Notes: a model not told the origin generated them from the sequence alone. Shown: positions 41,042 to 49,155, counted from the stretch's first letter. The stretch is 56,327 nucleotides of DNA from Anaerolineales bacterium (GCA_016785015.1 JADHTJ010000011.1:1-56327); one strand, 5' to 3'. Translations and numbers: made by a program.

Positions 41042-42205
41042 CTATTTCAATGGGTAATGCCCAAACTCTTTTACGGCATCGACCATGGCGAGCACGTTTT
41101 CTGGGGGAACATCATTCATGATGGTATGCACGGATGCCACCATAAATCCGCCGGCCGGCCCAAAGATTTGCATTACTCGCTGGACTTCCTGACGCACATC
41201 TTCGGGGGTGCCATAGGGCAGGATGCGGTGCGTATCGATGGCCCCGCAGAAGATGATTTCTTTCCCGTAGGTCTTTTTTAGCCCCTCTAAATCGGACATC
41301 TTACCCGCTGTGGTTTGGATCGGGTTGAGGATATCAATACCCATCTCGATGAAATCCGGGATCAGGGGGAATACATCCCCATCGGTATGGAAGAATACCT
41401 TGGCCTTGGAGCGTTCTTTGATAAACTGAACAAAATCAGCGTGGAGCGGCTTGATGATCCCGCGGTACATTTTGGGGGAGATCAATAGACTGTCCTGTGT
41501 ACCCAGGTCGTCGCCGATCTTGATGATGTCAACGTTGTCGCCTAATTCTTCGAGGAAAGGTCCCATCAGCGATTTGCACACTTCGGTGATCTTTTTCAAG
41601 AGCGCTTCGGCGAATTCGGGGTACATGGCCATGTTTAGCAAGAAAACATCTAATCCTTGCATGGCATGGGCGCGCTCGAAAGGGAATAACAACCAGGGTG
41701 TGGCGATAATTGCATACTCGTTTTGTTCAGCCAGTTTCCGCGCTTCATCTCTGACATGGGCAATACGTGTGGGGTCGCTCATGTCAGGCCAGCCAGTATA
41801 GGCTTCGATCTGATCAATGGCGGAGGCTTCTGCCATGGGGTGAACGCCAGGATACCAAACACCCGGTTCGATCTCGCTTTGTCCACTGCCCCAAGAATCA
41901 ATGAAATCAGCGTGTGGTTGGCGTTGGCGGTTTCGTTCCAGCACCGATGCTGGTTCCAGATCCCTGACGCCGCGCACATCACTGTGCAAGCGCTGCATGG
42001 TGGCTTCGTCGATTTCAGCCGTCCCCAGTTCTGGCCATTGATAGATGTAGTTGTCCGGTGCATCGATGCCTGCTAATTTCTTGATCCCCTGATAAGGCTT
42101 CATTTTGATGCCGGTGGCATTGCTGACCCCGATCACGATGGGAACACGATCTGGTTCTTCGTGGTTGATAGCTGTTAATACGCGTTCGCGTGGTGTCAAA
42201 GACAT
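41042..42205 (-). CDS. Uroporphyrinogen decarboxylase (UroD/MtaA)-family protein
   Basis: A 387-residue cytoplasmic TIM-barrel protein. It begins SLTPRERVLTAINHEEPDRVPI, the usual start of the UroD-like group that also includes corrinoid-dependent methyltransferases (MtaA, CmuA). Later parts: FFHTDGDVFPLIPDFIEMGIDILNPIQTTAGKM, FCGAIDTHRILPYGTPEDVRQEV and GGFMVASVHTIMNDVPPENV. His and Cys in these loops could hold zinc as in the methyltransferases. True HemE has a shorter, different N-terminus, so methyl transfer from an unknown substrate is the more likely role. GAGGAG precedes the ATG. It lies at the end of a minus-strand run with a small ORF and murJ. Confidence 0.8.
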   Translation of the reverse strand: MSLTPRERVLTAINHEEPDRVPIVIGVSNATGIKMKPYQGIKKLAGIDAPDNYIYQWPELGTAEIDEATMQRLHSDVRGVRDLEPASVLERNRQRQPHADFIDSWGSGQSEIEPGVWYPGVHPMAEASAIDQIEAYTGWPDMSDPTRIAHVRDEARKLAEQNEYAIIATPWLLFPFERAHAMQGLDVFLLNMAMYPEFAEALLKKITEVCKSLMGPFLEELGDNVDIIKIGDDLGTQDSLLISPKMYRGIIKPLHADFVQFIKERSKAKVFFHTDGDVFPLIPDFIEMGIDILNPIQTTAGKMSDLEGLKKTYGKEIIFCGAIDTHRILPYGTPEDVRQEVQRVMQIFGPAGGFMVASVHTIMNDVPPENVLAMVDAVKEFGHYPLK

Positions 42206-42238
42206 TTTTTGTGCTCCTCTTCTAGAAGCTAAACTTCT

Positions 42239-42484
42239 CTACATATCCAAATCTTCAACAGTTAATCCTAAGGCTTTGAGCACCAGCCAGAGAGGCCGAT
42301 CAGGCATTTCTGAGAATATTTTCCTAGCTCGTTGAAAGGCTTCTTTTTTCTCGTTAGCGGCAAAAACACCTGGTTTCTTGAGTGAATTCAAATAGCTTTC
42401 GGCTCCTGAAGGCGTGCCGTCGCTGCTATCGAGGGCTTTCTTTGTGTATTCGATTAGGAAATCTTTGAAGCGTGTATGATCCAT
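42239..42484 (-). CDS. Small acidic protein of unknown function
   Basis: An 81-residue ORF between murJ (25 bp) and the UroD-family gene (33 bp), same strand. It starts MDHTRFKDFLIEYTKKALDSSD and ends WLVLKALGLTVEDLDM. No signal peptide, membrane helix or known motif is seen; the composition is helix-rich and soluble. A weak GAGATT lies before the ATG. Its tight spacing and normal composition support a real gene, but its function is not known. Confidence 0.6.
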   Translation of the reverse strand: MDHTRFKDFLIEYTKKALDSSDGTPSGAESYLNSLKKPGVFAANEKKEAFQRARKIFSEMPDRPLWLVLKALGLTVEDLDM

Positions 42485-42509
42485 GAGTAATCTCTTTCAT
42501 TTTGGATGA

Positions 42510-44051
42510 TTAAATTTTACCTAGCAATTTCACTTCTGGCCAAATGAAAGGCAGCACAACCAAGCCACCAAGCCCGATAATGCCAACACCGACTATGGTG
42601 CTCATCAAAGTGGAAAGGGTATCCAGGGGGATGAAATTGATCAAGAGATAAACGATAGCCCCGCTGCCGACTGATACCAGGGTAATACGTAGGAGAGGTT
42701 TGCCGATATTCAACCAGGCAGGGAATTTACGCCCCACCAACCATAAAAGTAGAATAGCTTCTCCAGTGAATGCCAGGGTATTGGCTAAACCAATGCCCGG
42801 TGCGCCGAGCAAAGGGGTGAGTAACAGACCCAGAATGATAAAGACCGCGGCAGTAGCACCAGATGTCAGCAGGGGTGTGACGGCTTTCTGTTGGGCATAG
42901 TATGCCCTGGCAGCAACCTCGAGTAGCGAATGACCCACTAATCCGACCATGTATGCGCGCACAGTCCATACGACAAGCTCTGTTCCCGCGGAATCAAATC
43001 CCAGAATCCCAACCAAAGGACGAGCTCCGATGAAAAGCAATATTGTGCTGGGGATGGTCAACGCAAGGATTGCCCGTACAGTTGCATTTAGAGATTCCTT
43101 GAAAGCATCTGTTTCTCCGCGGGCAATTTGTTCAGAAATGGTTGGAAGTAGGGCAGTTCCAATGGCGGTACCGATGAGCGATTCGGGGACTTGCATAAAC
43201 AGCCAGCCGTAAACCAGGGCTGTGACAGACCCAGCTATCAATCCCGAGGCCAGGTTATCTTGCGCGATGAATATGATGTGAATGAAGAACACAGTGCCGA
43301 TGCGCGGCAGCATCAAACGGATGACTTTCTGCACGCTGGGATTGCGCAAGTTGATTTTGGGCGTCCACTTGAATTTGAAGTGGATCAATCCCGGAATCTG
43401 GACTGCAAAAAAGAGAGCCGCTCCGAGGATAGTACCGTACACCAAACCGTGAACCCCCAACCCAAAGGCGGGCAAAGTGACACCCCCAAGGGAGATGCCT
43501 TTGTCTGGGACGAGGATCAACACCCCTATCAGCGTCCCCACGTCATACATACTGGGAGCCAGCGCGGGCAACAAGAAATGTTGATTGGCTTGCAATCCGG
43601 CGATCACCAAGCCGCTCATCGAGAAGAGCATCGTGGCAATCAGATTCAAGCGCATCAGTTCGGCGACCAGGGCTTGCTGCGTTTGATCGAAACCCGGAGC
43701 GATGCCCCATCCCGCGCTGACGATCTGTTTTGCAAAAACGGCGATCAGGATCGAAAATCCTGCCGTGGCCAGGAAGAGCAGATTGCCGATGCGCGAGAAT
43801 AGATCCCAGGCTGCGCTTTTGCCATCTTTCTGCAAGTGCTCGCTGAGCACAGGAATCAAGGCCATGGCCAAGGCGCCGCCGGAGATCAAGGCGAAGAGCA
43901 AATCGGGCAGGTTGTTGGCGGCGTTGAAGGTATCCAATTCGGCGGAAAGGCCAAAGGTGCGAGCGATGATCACCTGGCGGACGAAGCCAAGAGCTTTTTC
44001 AAGGGCGAAGAATACGCCTATGATGAGGGTGGATTTGGCGACGTGTTTCAT
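42510..44051 (-). CDS. murJ: Lipid II flippase MurJ (MviN)
   Basis: Moves lipid II across the membrane for peptidoglycan synthesis. The 513-residue length and about 14 hydrophobic segments fit the MOP-superfamily fold. Recognisable parts are KALGFVRQVIIARTFGLSAELDTFNAANNLPDLLFALISGGALAMALIPVLSEHL at the N-terminus and YGWLFMQVPESLIGTAIGTALLPTISEQIARGE in the middle. The N-terminal Arg and the GALA/P segment are family hallmarks. There is no Shine-Dalgarno site; an extended -10 (TGCTATACT) ends 9 nt before the ATG, giving a leader of only about 2-3 nt. It is divergent from the first degV gene. Confidence 0.93.
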   Translation of the reverse strand: MKHVAKSTLIIGVFFALEKALGFVRQVIIARTFGLSAELDTFNAANNLPDLLFALISGGALAMALIPVLSEHLQKDGKSAAWDLFSRIGNLLFLATAGFSILIAVFAKQIVSAGWGIAPGFDQTQQALVAELMRLNLIATMLFSMSGLVIAGLQANQHFLLPALAPSMYDVGTLIGVLILVPDKGISLGGVTLPAFGLGVHGLVYGTILGAALFFAVQIPGLIHFKFKWTPKINLRNPSVQKVIRLMLPRIGTVFFIHIIFIAQDNLASGLIAGSVTALVYGWLFMQVPESLIGTAIGTALLPTISEQIARGETDAFKESLNATVRAILALTIPSTILLFIGARPLVGILGFDSAGTELVVWTVRAYMVGLVGHSLLEVAARAYYAQQKAVTPLLTSGATAAVFIILGLLLTPLLGAPGIGLANTLAFTGEAILLLWLVGRKFPAWLNIGKPLLRITLVSVGSGAIVYLLINFIPLDTLSTLMSTIVGVGIIGLGGLVVLPFIWPEVKLLGKI

Positions 44052-44060
44052 GATGCGCTA

Positions 44061-44069
44061 AGTATAGCA
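44061..44069 (-). promoter_or_regulatory. Extended -10 box before murJ
   Basis: TGCTATACT on the minus strand ends 9 nt before the murJ ATG, with no ribosome site between. Near-leaderless arrangement. Confidence 0.5.
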
Positions 44070-44100
44070 TGTTGAACAGCAGTTTTTCCAAAACGCGGAA

Positions 44101-44109
44101 TGGTATAAT
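44101..44109 (+). promoter_or_regulatory. Extended -10 promoter of degV gene 1
   Basis: TGGTATAAT lies 39 nt before the ATG. This mRNA has a normal leader with AGGAGAG, in contrast to the divergent murJ. Confidence 0.6.
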
Positions 44110-44147
44110 CATGCGCATCTTTAGGATGAATAAATCAGGAGAGAATC

Positions 44148-44996
44148 ATGTCGAAAGTTGCCATTGTCACTGATAGTACTGCTTATTTACCACCTGAGAT
44201 CATTGAGAAATTTCAGATCCGTGTTGTGCCATTACAGCTGATTTGGGGGGATGAAACCTTCAGGGATGGGGTTGATATTCAACCGAGTGAGTTCTATGAC
44301 CGGCTACCAACTGCCAGCGTAATGCCGACCACTTCGCAACCCTCCGCAGCAGAGTTTATGACCGTATTTGAAGAGTTGATTGCCGAGGGCAAAGAGATCC
44401 TGGCCATCTTGATATCAAGCGGGCTTTCGGGGACGGTCGCTTCGGCAGTGCAAGCCCAAAAGATGCTGCCTGATGCCAAGATCGAGATTGTGGACTCGCT
44501 TACCGGTGCCATGGGGTTGGGCATCCATGTATTGGAAGCGGCGCACGCAGCCGCAGAGGGGCAAAGCCTGGAAGCCTGCAAAGCCTTTGCTGAAGCTGCG
44601 CAAAAGAAAAGCAGCATTATCTTCGCCGTTGATACCCTGGAATTTTTGCATCGCGGTGGACGCGTCGGCGGGGCAAAGCGGTTGGTAGGCACGATGCTCA
44701 ATATCAAACCAATCTTAGAGGTGCAAGAAGGCAAGGTTGAGGCACTAGATTCCGTGCGCACAAGGAAAAAAGCCCATGCACGCTTATTGGAATTGATCCA
44801 GGAGCGCTCCCAGGGGGCGGGGCTTCGTTATGCATCTGCTATGCACGCCAATGCTCCTGAGGATGCGCAAAGGTTGTTAGACCGGCTTGGAGAGCGTATG
44901 GATGTAGGCGAGACGTTCCTCGTAGAACTCAGCCCAGTGATTGGGGCGCATGTTGGCCCTGGTACGGTTGTGATGGCTTATATGTTTGAAGAGTAA
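44148..44996 (+). CDS. DegV family fatty-acid-binding protein (paralogue 1)
   Basis: DegV proteins bind long-chain fatty acids; the FakB members present them to the FakA kinase for phospholipid synthesis. The 282-residue protein starts SKVAIVTDSTAYLPPEIIEKF and has the family motifs VMPTTSQPSAAEF, ISSGLSGTVASAVQA, VDTLEFLHRGGRVGGAKRL and SPVIGAHVGPGTV. The Ser/Thr-rich loops and the LHRGGR segment are the conserved binding region. A second copy lies 3.2 kb downstream, with the same start residues. No fakA is in the window. Confidence 0.9.
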   Translation: MSKVAIVTDSTAYLPPEIIEKFQIRVVPLQLIWGDETFRDGVDIQPSEFYDRLPTASVMPTTSQPSAAEFMTVFEELIAEGKEILAILISSGLSGTVASAVQAQKMLPDAKIEIVDSLTGAMGLGIHVLEAAHAAAEGQSLEACKAFAEAAQKKSSIIFAVDTLEFLHRGGRVGGAKRLVGTMLNIKPILEVQEGKVEALDSVRTRKKAHARLLELIQERSQGAGLRYASAMHANAPEDAQRLLDRLGERMDVGETFLVELSPVIGAHVGPGTVVMAYMFEE

Positions 44997-45173
44997 GTTA
45001 GTGTAAGTAACCTGAGAGACAAACAGAAAACGAGTCAATTACCTGAGAGGAGCAGAGCGAAGTCGAAGGGAAGTTTTGCGTTTCGACTACGGCTTCGCCT
45101 TCGCTCAACGATAACGCCGAAGGTGGTTAAATGTAACTCAGGTTGTAAGTAGGTTTTTGAAAGAGGTAACAGC
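44997..45173. repeat. Dispersed palindromic intergenic repeat
   Basis: The interval contains AGCGAAGTCGAAGGG facing TTCGACTACGGCTTCGCC, and CCTGAG near the left with CTCAGG near the right. This is a common type of short intergenic palindrome. Exact borders and a target duplication are not clear. Confidence 0.4.
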
Positions 45174-46271
45174 ATGGCAAAAAAAGAGTTAGGTCATATT
45201 GAATTGCAGTGGCAGTGCCCAAACTGCGATGGCATCAACCCGGGGCGCGAAAAAACATGTGCCAATTGCGGCGCACCCCAACCCGATGATGTCGAGTTCA
45301 AGCAGTTTACCAAGCAAGAACTGCTCAAAGACGAGAATCTCATCGAACAGGCTAAAGCCGGCGCGGATATCCATTGCGCCTACTGCGGTACGCGTAATCC
45401 TGCTACAGCTGAAACCTGTTCGCAATGCGGCTCGGATATTTCCGAAGGTACGCAACGCGAATCGGGCAGAGTTGTCGGTGCCTTCAAGACAGGTCCCGAA
45501 GCTGAAGTGCCCTGCCCAGCCTGTGAAGCCATGAACCCTGAGTCAGCGCGCATGTGTGCTGAATGTGGCAGCCCGCTGGGGCACGGCGATGATGAGTATG
45601 AAGCTGGTTCAGATGCTGAGTTTTCTGCTCAGGCTGACCAAGCAAAACCTCGTCGGAAAGTGCCTGTGATTTTCATCATTGTGGCCGTGCTGTTGTGTAT
45701 TGGTGTTGTGGTGATTGCCATTCTTTCTGGAAGGACAACTGCGGTCAGTGGCGTTGTGCAGGATGTTCATTGGGAACGCTCAATTCCCATTGAAGTTTTC
45801 GGACCCGTTGAACGAGAAGAATGGCTAGACGACCTACCTGCAGAAGCAGAAAATATTTCTTGCCAGCAAGAATATCGCTATACTTCCAGTAGTCCGGAAG
45901 GTAATTACGAAGAAGTTTGCGGCACACCCTATAGCGTCGATAAGGGCAGCGGCTTTGCCGAGGTTGTTCAGGATTGTGAATATCGGATTTATGAAGATTA
46001 CTGCTCTTACACCATCCTGGATTGGTCTGTGACCGATACTGCGGTATTGACGGGGAACAATCTTTCCCCGATCTGGCCTGAGCCAAGCTTGAGCAGTGAA
46101 CGGCGTTTGGGGCCATCTAGAAATGAAACCTACTCGGTGACTTTTGCTGCGGGAAATGAAACCTATTCATATGATGCTGATAATGTAGGCGAGTTTCTTC
46201 AGTATCAAATCGGCAGTTCCTGGAATTTGAATGTGAATACGTTTGGGATAATTCTTTCGGTTGATCCGTAG
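45174..46271 (+). CDS. Membrane protein with three N-terminal zinc ribbons
   Basis: A 365-residue protein with three zinc-binding modules in the first 145 residues. The first, WQCPNCDGINPGREKTCANCG, fits the W-x-C-x2-C-x3-N-x6-C-x2-C spacing of RanBP2-type fingers. The second is CAYCGTRNPATAETCSQCG and the third CPACEAMNPESARMCAECG. A charged linker leads to one membrane helix (about 165-187, VIFIIVAVLLCIGVVVIAIL). The outer C-terminal domain of about 170 residues, with several cysteines (ISCQQEYRYTSSS, VCGTPYSV, CEYRIYEDYCSYTI), looks disulfide-stabilised. AGAGGT precedes the ATG. Zinc ribbons inside and an unknown domain outside suggest a sensor or scaffold. Confidence 0.72.
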   Translation: MAKKELGHIELQWQCPNCDGINPGREKTCANCGAPQPDDVEFKQFTKQELLKDENLIEQAKAGADIHCAYCGTRNPATAETCSQCGSDISEGTQRESGRVVGAFKTGPEAEVPCPACEAMNPESARMCAECGSPLGHGDDEYEAGSDAEFSAQADQAKPRRKVPVIFIIVAVLLCIGVVVIAILSGRTTAVSGVVQDVHWERSIPIEVFGPVEREEWLDDLPAEAENISCQQEYRYTSSSPEGNYEEVCGTPYSVDKGSGFAEVVQDCEYRIYEDYCSYTILDWSVTDTAVLTGNNLSPIWPEPSLSSERRLGPSRNETYSVTFAAGNETYSYDADNVGEFLQYQIGSSWNLNVNTFGIILSVDP

Positions 46272-46293
46272 ACGTTTTGCAAGCCTATGACGA

Positions 46294-46387
46294 TCACGGA
46301 TGACTCCACTGAAAAAACTACTAATCAAGGACTTCCGTTCCGGCGGGAAACTTACTTGGTGGCTTTTTGCAGTAGAGTCACGGATGA
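46294..46387. mobile_element. Candidate mini-element (74 bp) with 10-bp direct repeats
   Basis: An exact 10-bp direct repeat, TCACGGATGA (46294-46303 and 46378-46387), brackets a segment whose ends CTCCACTG and CAGTAGAG are inverted repeats (7 of 8). The interior is imperfectly palindromic. Its ends differ from those of elements A-C. A single copy was found. Confidence 0.45.
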
Positions 46388-46451
46388 TTACGAATACTAC
46401 GAATGGTACGAATCTCAATTCAATTGGTGATAAATATTTTAAGTTGTAAGG

Positions 46452-46480
46452 TTGATAAATAATTTGGCTTGGTGTAAAAT
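46452..46480 (+). promoter_or_regulatory. Promoter of tRNA-Arg(GCG)
   Basis: TTGATA and TAAAAT are separated by 17 bp, with TG directly before the -10. The tRNA begins 16 nt downstream. Confidence 0.65.
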
Positions 46481-46495
46481 CGCCCCCACGAATTT

Positions 46496-46568
46496 GCTCT
46501 CGTAGCTCAGTGGATAGAGCACTTGGTTGCGGACTAAGGGGTCGCGTGTTCGAGTCACGCCGAGAGCG
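46496..46568 (+). tRNA. tRNA-Arg (anticodon GCG)
   Basis: A 73-nt cloverleaf: acceptor GCTCTCG/CGAGAGC with discriminator G, D stem GCTC/GAGC, anticodon stem CTTGG/CTAAG with loop TTGCGGA, and T stem GCGTG/CACGC with loop TTCGAGT. The anticodon GCG reads CGC. The CCA end is not encoded. Confidence 0.94.
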
Positions 46569-46570
46569 CC

Positions 46571-46594
46571 AAAGGACGGAGAAATCCGTCCTTT
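46571..46594 (+). terminator. Terminator after tRNA-Arg(GCG)
   Basis: AAAGGACGGA and its complement with loop GAAA, ending in TTTTT, 2 nt after the tRNA. Confidence 0.88.
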
Positions 46595-46802
46595 TTCGCG
46601 CAAAAGGGAGTAGTCTCATCGCCCTTTCGCCTCCCCATCGTAAGAAAGATAGGGTAAATCCGTCTTGGTTAACTCGCGATGGAGTGTTTCTCAACCTATT
46701 GTATTCGGAAGCACATCGTAAGCTGCAGAGGTATGGGGGAGTAGTTAGGCTGATAAACAGTTAATAGAAGATTAGAAACAAGACCGATTAAGTCTGATTT
46801 GC

Positions 46803-46850
46803 TTGACAAATTGAATATGGCATTGTATTATACCGAAAGGTTAATTAACC
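46803..46850 (+). promoter_or_regulatory. Promoter and probable operator of the ArsR/SRPBCC operon
   Basis: TTGACA and TATTAT have 17-bp spacing, the best sigma-70-type pair in the window. Starting 7 nt after the -10 is a perfect 12-bp palindrome, GGTTAATTAACC (46839-46850), over the expected transcription start. Such a site suits autorepression by the dimeric regulator encoded next. Confidence 0.65.
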
Positions 46851-46878
46851 AATTAGATAAATAAGGAAAATCTCTATT

Positions 46879-47217
46879 ATGAGGAGTGATGATGACAGAC
46901 TGAACCAGACCTTTGCAGCTTTGTCAAACTCGACGCGGCGGGCGATTTTAGCCCGCTTGGCAGAGGGAGAAGCAACCGTCAACGAACTCGCAGAACCGTT
47001 TAGCATAAGTTTGCCCGCCATTTCTAAGCACATAAAAGTGTTGGAGCGTGCAGGGCTGATCACCCAAGGACAAAAAGCGCAATACCGACCCTGCACCATC
47101 GACGTAACACCCTTGGAAGAAGTTTCCAACTGGACAGAGCAATATCGCCATATCTGGGAGGCACGCTTCGACCAAATGGACGACTATATCAATCAATTTA
47201 TTGGTAAGGAGAAATAA
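46879..47217 (+). CDS. ArsR-family winged-helix regulator
   Basis: A 112-residue DNA-binding protein starting MRSDDDRLNQTFAALSNSTRRAILARLAEG. The recognition region is VNELAEPFSISLPAISKHIKVLERAGLI, followed by the wing QGQKAQYRPCTI. No cysteine metal-sensing motif (CVC) is present, so it is not a classic arsenic sensor. This subgroup is generally found next to SRPBCC/AHSA1 genes, as here (1-bp gap). A strong promoter with an overlapping palindrome suggests autoregulation. The inducer is unknown. Confidence 0.9.
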   Translation: MRSDDDRLNQTFAALSNSTRRAILARLAEGEATVNELAEPFSISLPAISKHIKVLERAGLITQGQKAQYRPCTIDVTPLEEVSNWTEQYRHIWEARFDQMDDYINQFIGKEK

Positions 47218-47218
47218 C

Positions 47219-47713
47219 ATGAGTAATAACACGATTTCTAAAGAAGCAGTTGTAATTGAACGAACTTTCGATGCAACAGTAAACCTGGTCTGGCAAATGT
47301 GGACAGACCCAGAACACTTCAAAAAGTGGTACGGCCCAAAAGGCTTTAGCGTGCCCGTTGCCGATATAGATCTGCGTGTCAGCGGTAAGCGTCTGATCTG
47401 CATGGCCTCGCCCGATGGCAGCATGAAGATGTGGACCACTGGTGAACACATCGAAATTGCCCCAAATGAACGCCTAGTTTATTCAGAGAGCATGGCGGAT
47501 GAAGATGGCAATGTGATTCCTGCGTCTGCCATGGGGATGCCAGATGGATATCCTACAACGACAGAAATCACGGTAGTGTTAGAAGATCTTGGTGGGCGTA
47601 CAAAAATGGTCATGACCCACGCCGGTGTGTCCGCCGACTCACCTGGTGCTAGCGGTTGGAACCAAGCATTCGACAAGTTGGTAGATTACATAGGAACTGC
47701 CTTAAGCAATTAA
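47219..47713 (+). CDS. SRPBCC (AHSA1-type) domain protein
   Basis: A 164-residue START-like fold protein of the AHSA1 group, cytoplasmic, with a deep hydrophobic pocket for an unknown ligand. Family motifs: VVIERTFDATVNLVWQMWTDPEHFKKWYGPKGF, the typical first helix and strand; RLVYSESMADEDGNVI; and SGWNQAFDKLVDYIGT at the end. AAGGAGAA precedes the ATG; the frame is open six codons further upstream, over the end of the ArsR gene. It forms a two-gene operon closed by a terminator. Confidence 0.9.
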   Translation: MSNNTISKEAVVIERTFDATVNLVWQMWTDPEHFKKWYGPKGFSVPVADIDLRVSGKRLICMASPDGSMKMWTTGEHIEIAPNERLVYSESMADEDGNVIPASAMGMPDGYPTTTEITVVLEDLGGRTKMVMTHAGVSADSPGASGWNQAFDKLVDYIGTALSN

Positions 47714-47743
47714 TAGGGCATGGCGCCAAAGTTCTACACATCA

Positions 47744-47785
47744 TTTCAGGGCAATCATGTGCCACATTTCATGATTGCCCTGAAA
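47744..47785 (+). terminator. Hairpin terminator after the SRPBCC gene
   Basis: TTTCAGGGCAATCATG and its complement form a perfect 16-bp stem with a 10-nt loop, 30 nt after the stop codon. It is followed by CATTTT. Confidence 0.7.
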
Positions 47786-47854
47786 CATTTTCCCCAATAT
47801 TCCTCATAATTTGCCATTCGATCAAGTCGCCGAGGGGGCAAACCCAAACTGACG

Positions 47855-48016
47855 TTAGTACTCCCGGCTGAACTGAGCCGGGCAGTTGTAGCCGACCAGA
47901 TAGCCTGCTTCGTTAGCCTTTTTCCCCTCTTTGATAAAGATCTGGGCCTGATGCTGGCACCCATCTTTACGACCATCTGCGCCTGGCTGGTAGCGCTCGA
48001 CCAAGCGTGAGTGCAT
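47855..48016 (-). pseudogene. Remnant of an AraC-family regulator (C-terminal helix-turn-helix)
   Basis: A minus-strand frame of 53 codons from an ATG at 48016 ends QIFIKEGKKANEAGYLVGYNCPAQFSREY. This matches the second helix-turn-helix of AraC-type regulators, in which the pattern EA-Y-VGY-SP-QFSREY is characteristic. It stops right after SREY, where intact proteins continue (FG-SP), and the first helix-turn-helix and the sensor domain are missing. It is therefore a short decayed relic; the exact left end cannot be set. It lies in the otherwise empty interval between the SRPBCC gene and degV 2. Confidence 0.6.
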
Positions 48017-48154
48017 AATGGCACTGAAAAGACATAATATTTTCTCCTAGATGTGAAAGCCTCGTAACTTTGTCATAAATAAGGGGTTCTAAATCAATTG
48101 AGAGGTTATTTCTATCATCCATTTTTTCCCCATTCAGTTCAAAGGAGAGGCATT

Positions 48155-49006
48155 ATGTCCAAGGTCGCAATTGTCACCGATAGTACCGCTTATCTTCCCC
48201 CCGAAATCGTTGAAAAATATCAAATAACTGTTATCCCCCAGGTGCTTATCTGGGGAGAAGAAACCCTGCTGGATGGCATCGATATCCAACCGACAGAGTT
48301 CTATGAGCGCTTGAAGACGGCCGATGTGATGCCAACAACCTCTCAAGCTACAGTGCTTACATTTAAGGAGCTATTTGAACGACTGCTTGGCGATGGTAAA
48401 GAAATATTATGTGTCTTGCTTTCTGATAAGCTGTCGGGGACGATTAACTCCTATACTCAGGCCATAGAATATTTCCCCGATGCCAAGATTGACATTGTCA
48501 ATACGGAAAGTGTTGCTATGGCATTAGGGTTCTGTGCCCTAGAAGCAGCTCGTTTGGCGCAAACTGGCACTTCTCTGGAAGAATGTAAAGCAGCCGCTGA
48601 AAGTGCTAAGGAACGCGTTGGTGTTGTCTTCGCCGTTGATACCTTGGAATTCTTGCATCGCGGCGGCCGCATTGGTGGCGCCTCACGTTTCTTGGGAACT
48701 GCTTTGCAGTTGAAGCCTATCCTGACTGTCTTAGATGGTCGCGTCGAAGCCATCGAGAGGGTGCGTACAAAGAGGAAAGCTCACAACCGCTTACTTGAGC
48801 TGATTGAAGAGCGCACCGCAGGAAGCACTTCTATCAAATTGGCCACTCTCCACGCGTCTGCATACGATGATGCCAAAGCTTTGCTAGATGAGGCAGTAGA
48901 ACGCTTAGGGAACGTAGACGAATCAATTTTCTCCGAGCTCAGCCCCGTGGTAGGAACCCACGCCGGCCCCGGCACAGTCGGATTGGCCTATATGGTCACC
49001 AAATAA
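48155..49006 (+). CDS. DegV family fatty-acid-binding protein (paralogue 2)
   Basis: A 283-residue DegV/FakB-type protein that binds a fatty acid in the cleft between two domains. It begins SKVAIVTDSTAYLPPEIVEKY, and shares VMPTTSQATVLTF, LLSDKLSGTINSY, VDTLEFLHRGGRIGGASRF and SPVVGTHAGPGTVGLAY with paralogue 1 (44148). AAAGGAGAGG precedes the ATG; an upstream in-frame start adds 19 unrelated residues. The pair probably differs in fatty-acid preference, as reported for FakB1 and FakB2 in Firmicutes; this is an analogy. A terminator follows. Confidence 0.9.
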   Translation: MSKVAIVTDSTAYLPPEIVEKYQITVIPQVLIWGEETLLDGIDIQPTEFYERLKTADVMPTTSQATVLTFKELFERLLGDGKEILCVLLSDKLSGTINSYTQAIEYFPDAKIDIVNTESVAMALGFCALEAARLAQTGTSLEECKAAAESAKERVGVVFAVDTLEFLHRGGRIGGASRFLGTALQLKPILTVLDGRVEAIERVRTKRKAHNRLLELIEERTAGSTSIKLATLHASAYDDAKALLDEAVERLGNVDESIFSELSPVVGTHAGPGTVGLAYMVTK

Positions 49007-49032
49007 AAATCTAGAAATCTCGCTTGATGTTG

Positions 49033-49065
49033 ACTCCCGCTGGTTCAATGAGCGGGAGTTTTTAT
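49033..49065 (+). terminator. Terminator after degV 2
   Basis: ACTCCCGCT and AGCGGGAGT pair around a 9-nt loop, followed by TTTTTATTT. Confidence 0.85.
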
Positions 49066-49155
49066 TTCACACCGTTCCGATTTTTGACGCAGCCCTTAAA
49101 TCATGGTACGCTTCTGCTTTGCACGAGCAACTCTATGACATTGTTAGGATAGCGT

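Noticed and set aside
43191-43802. Antisense frame of 203 codons in murJ
   Set aside because: Sense strand is unmistakably murJ; the antisense product is Gln/Asp/Arg-rich and unlike any protein family.
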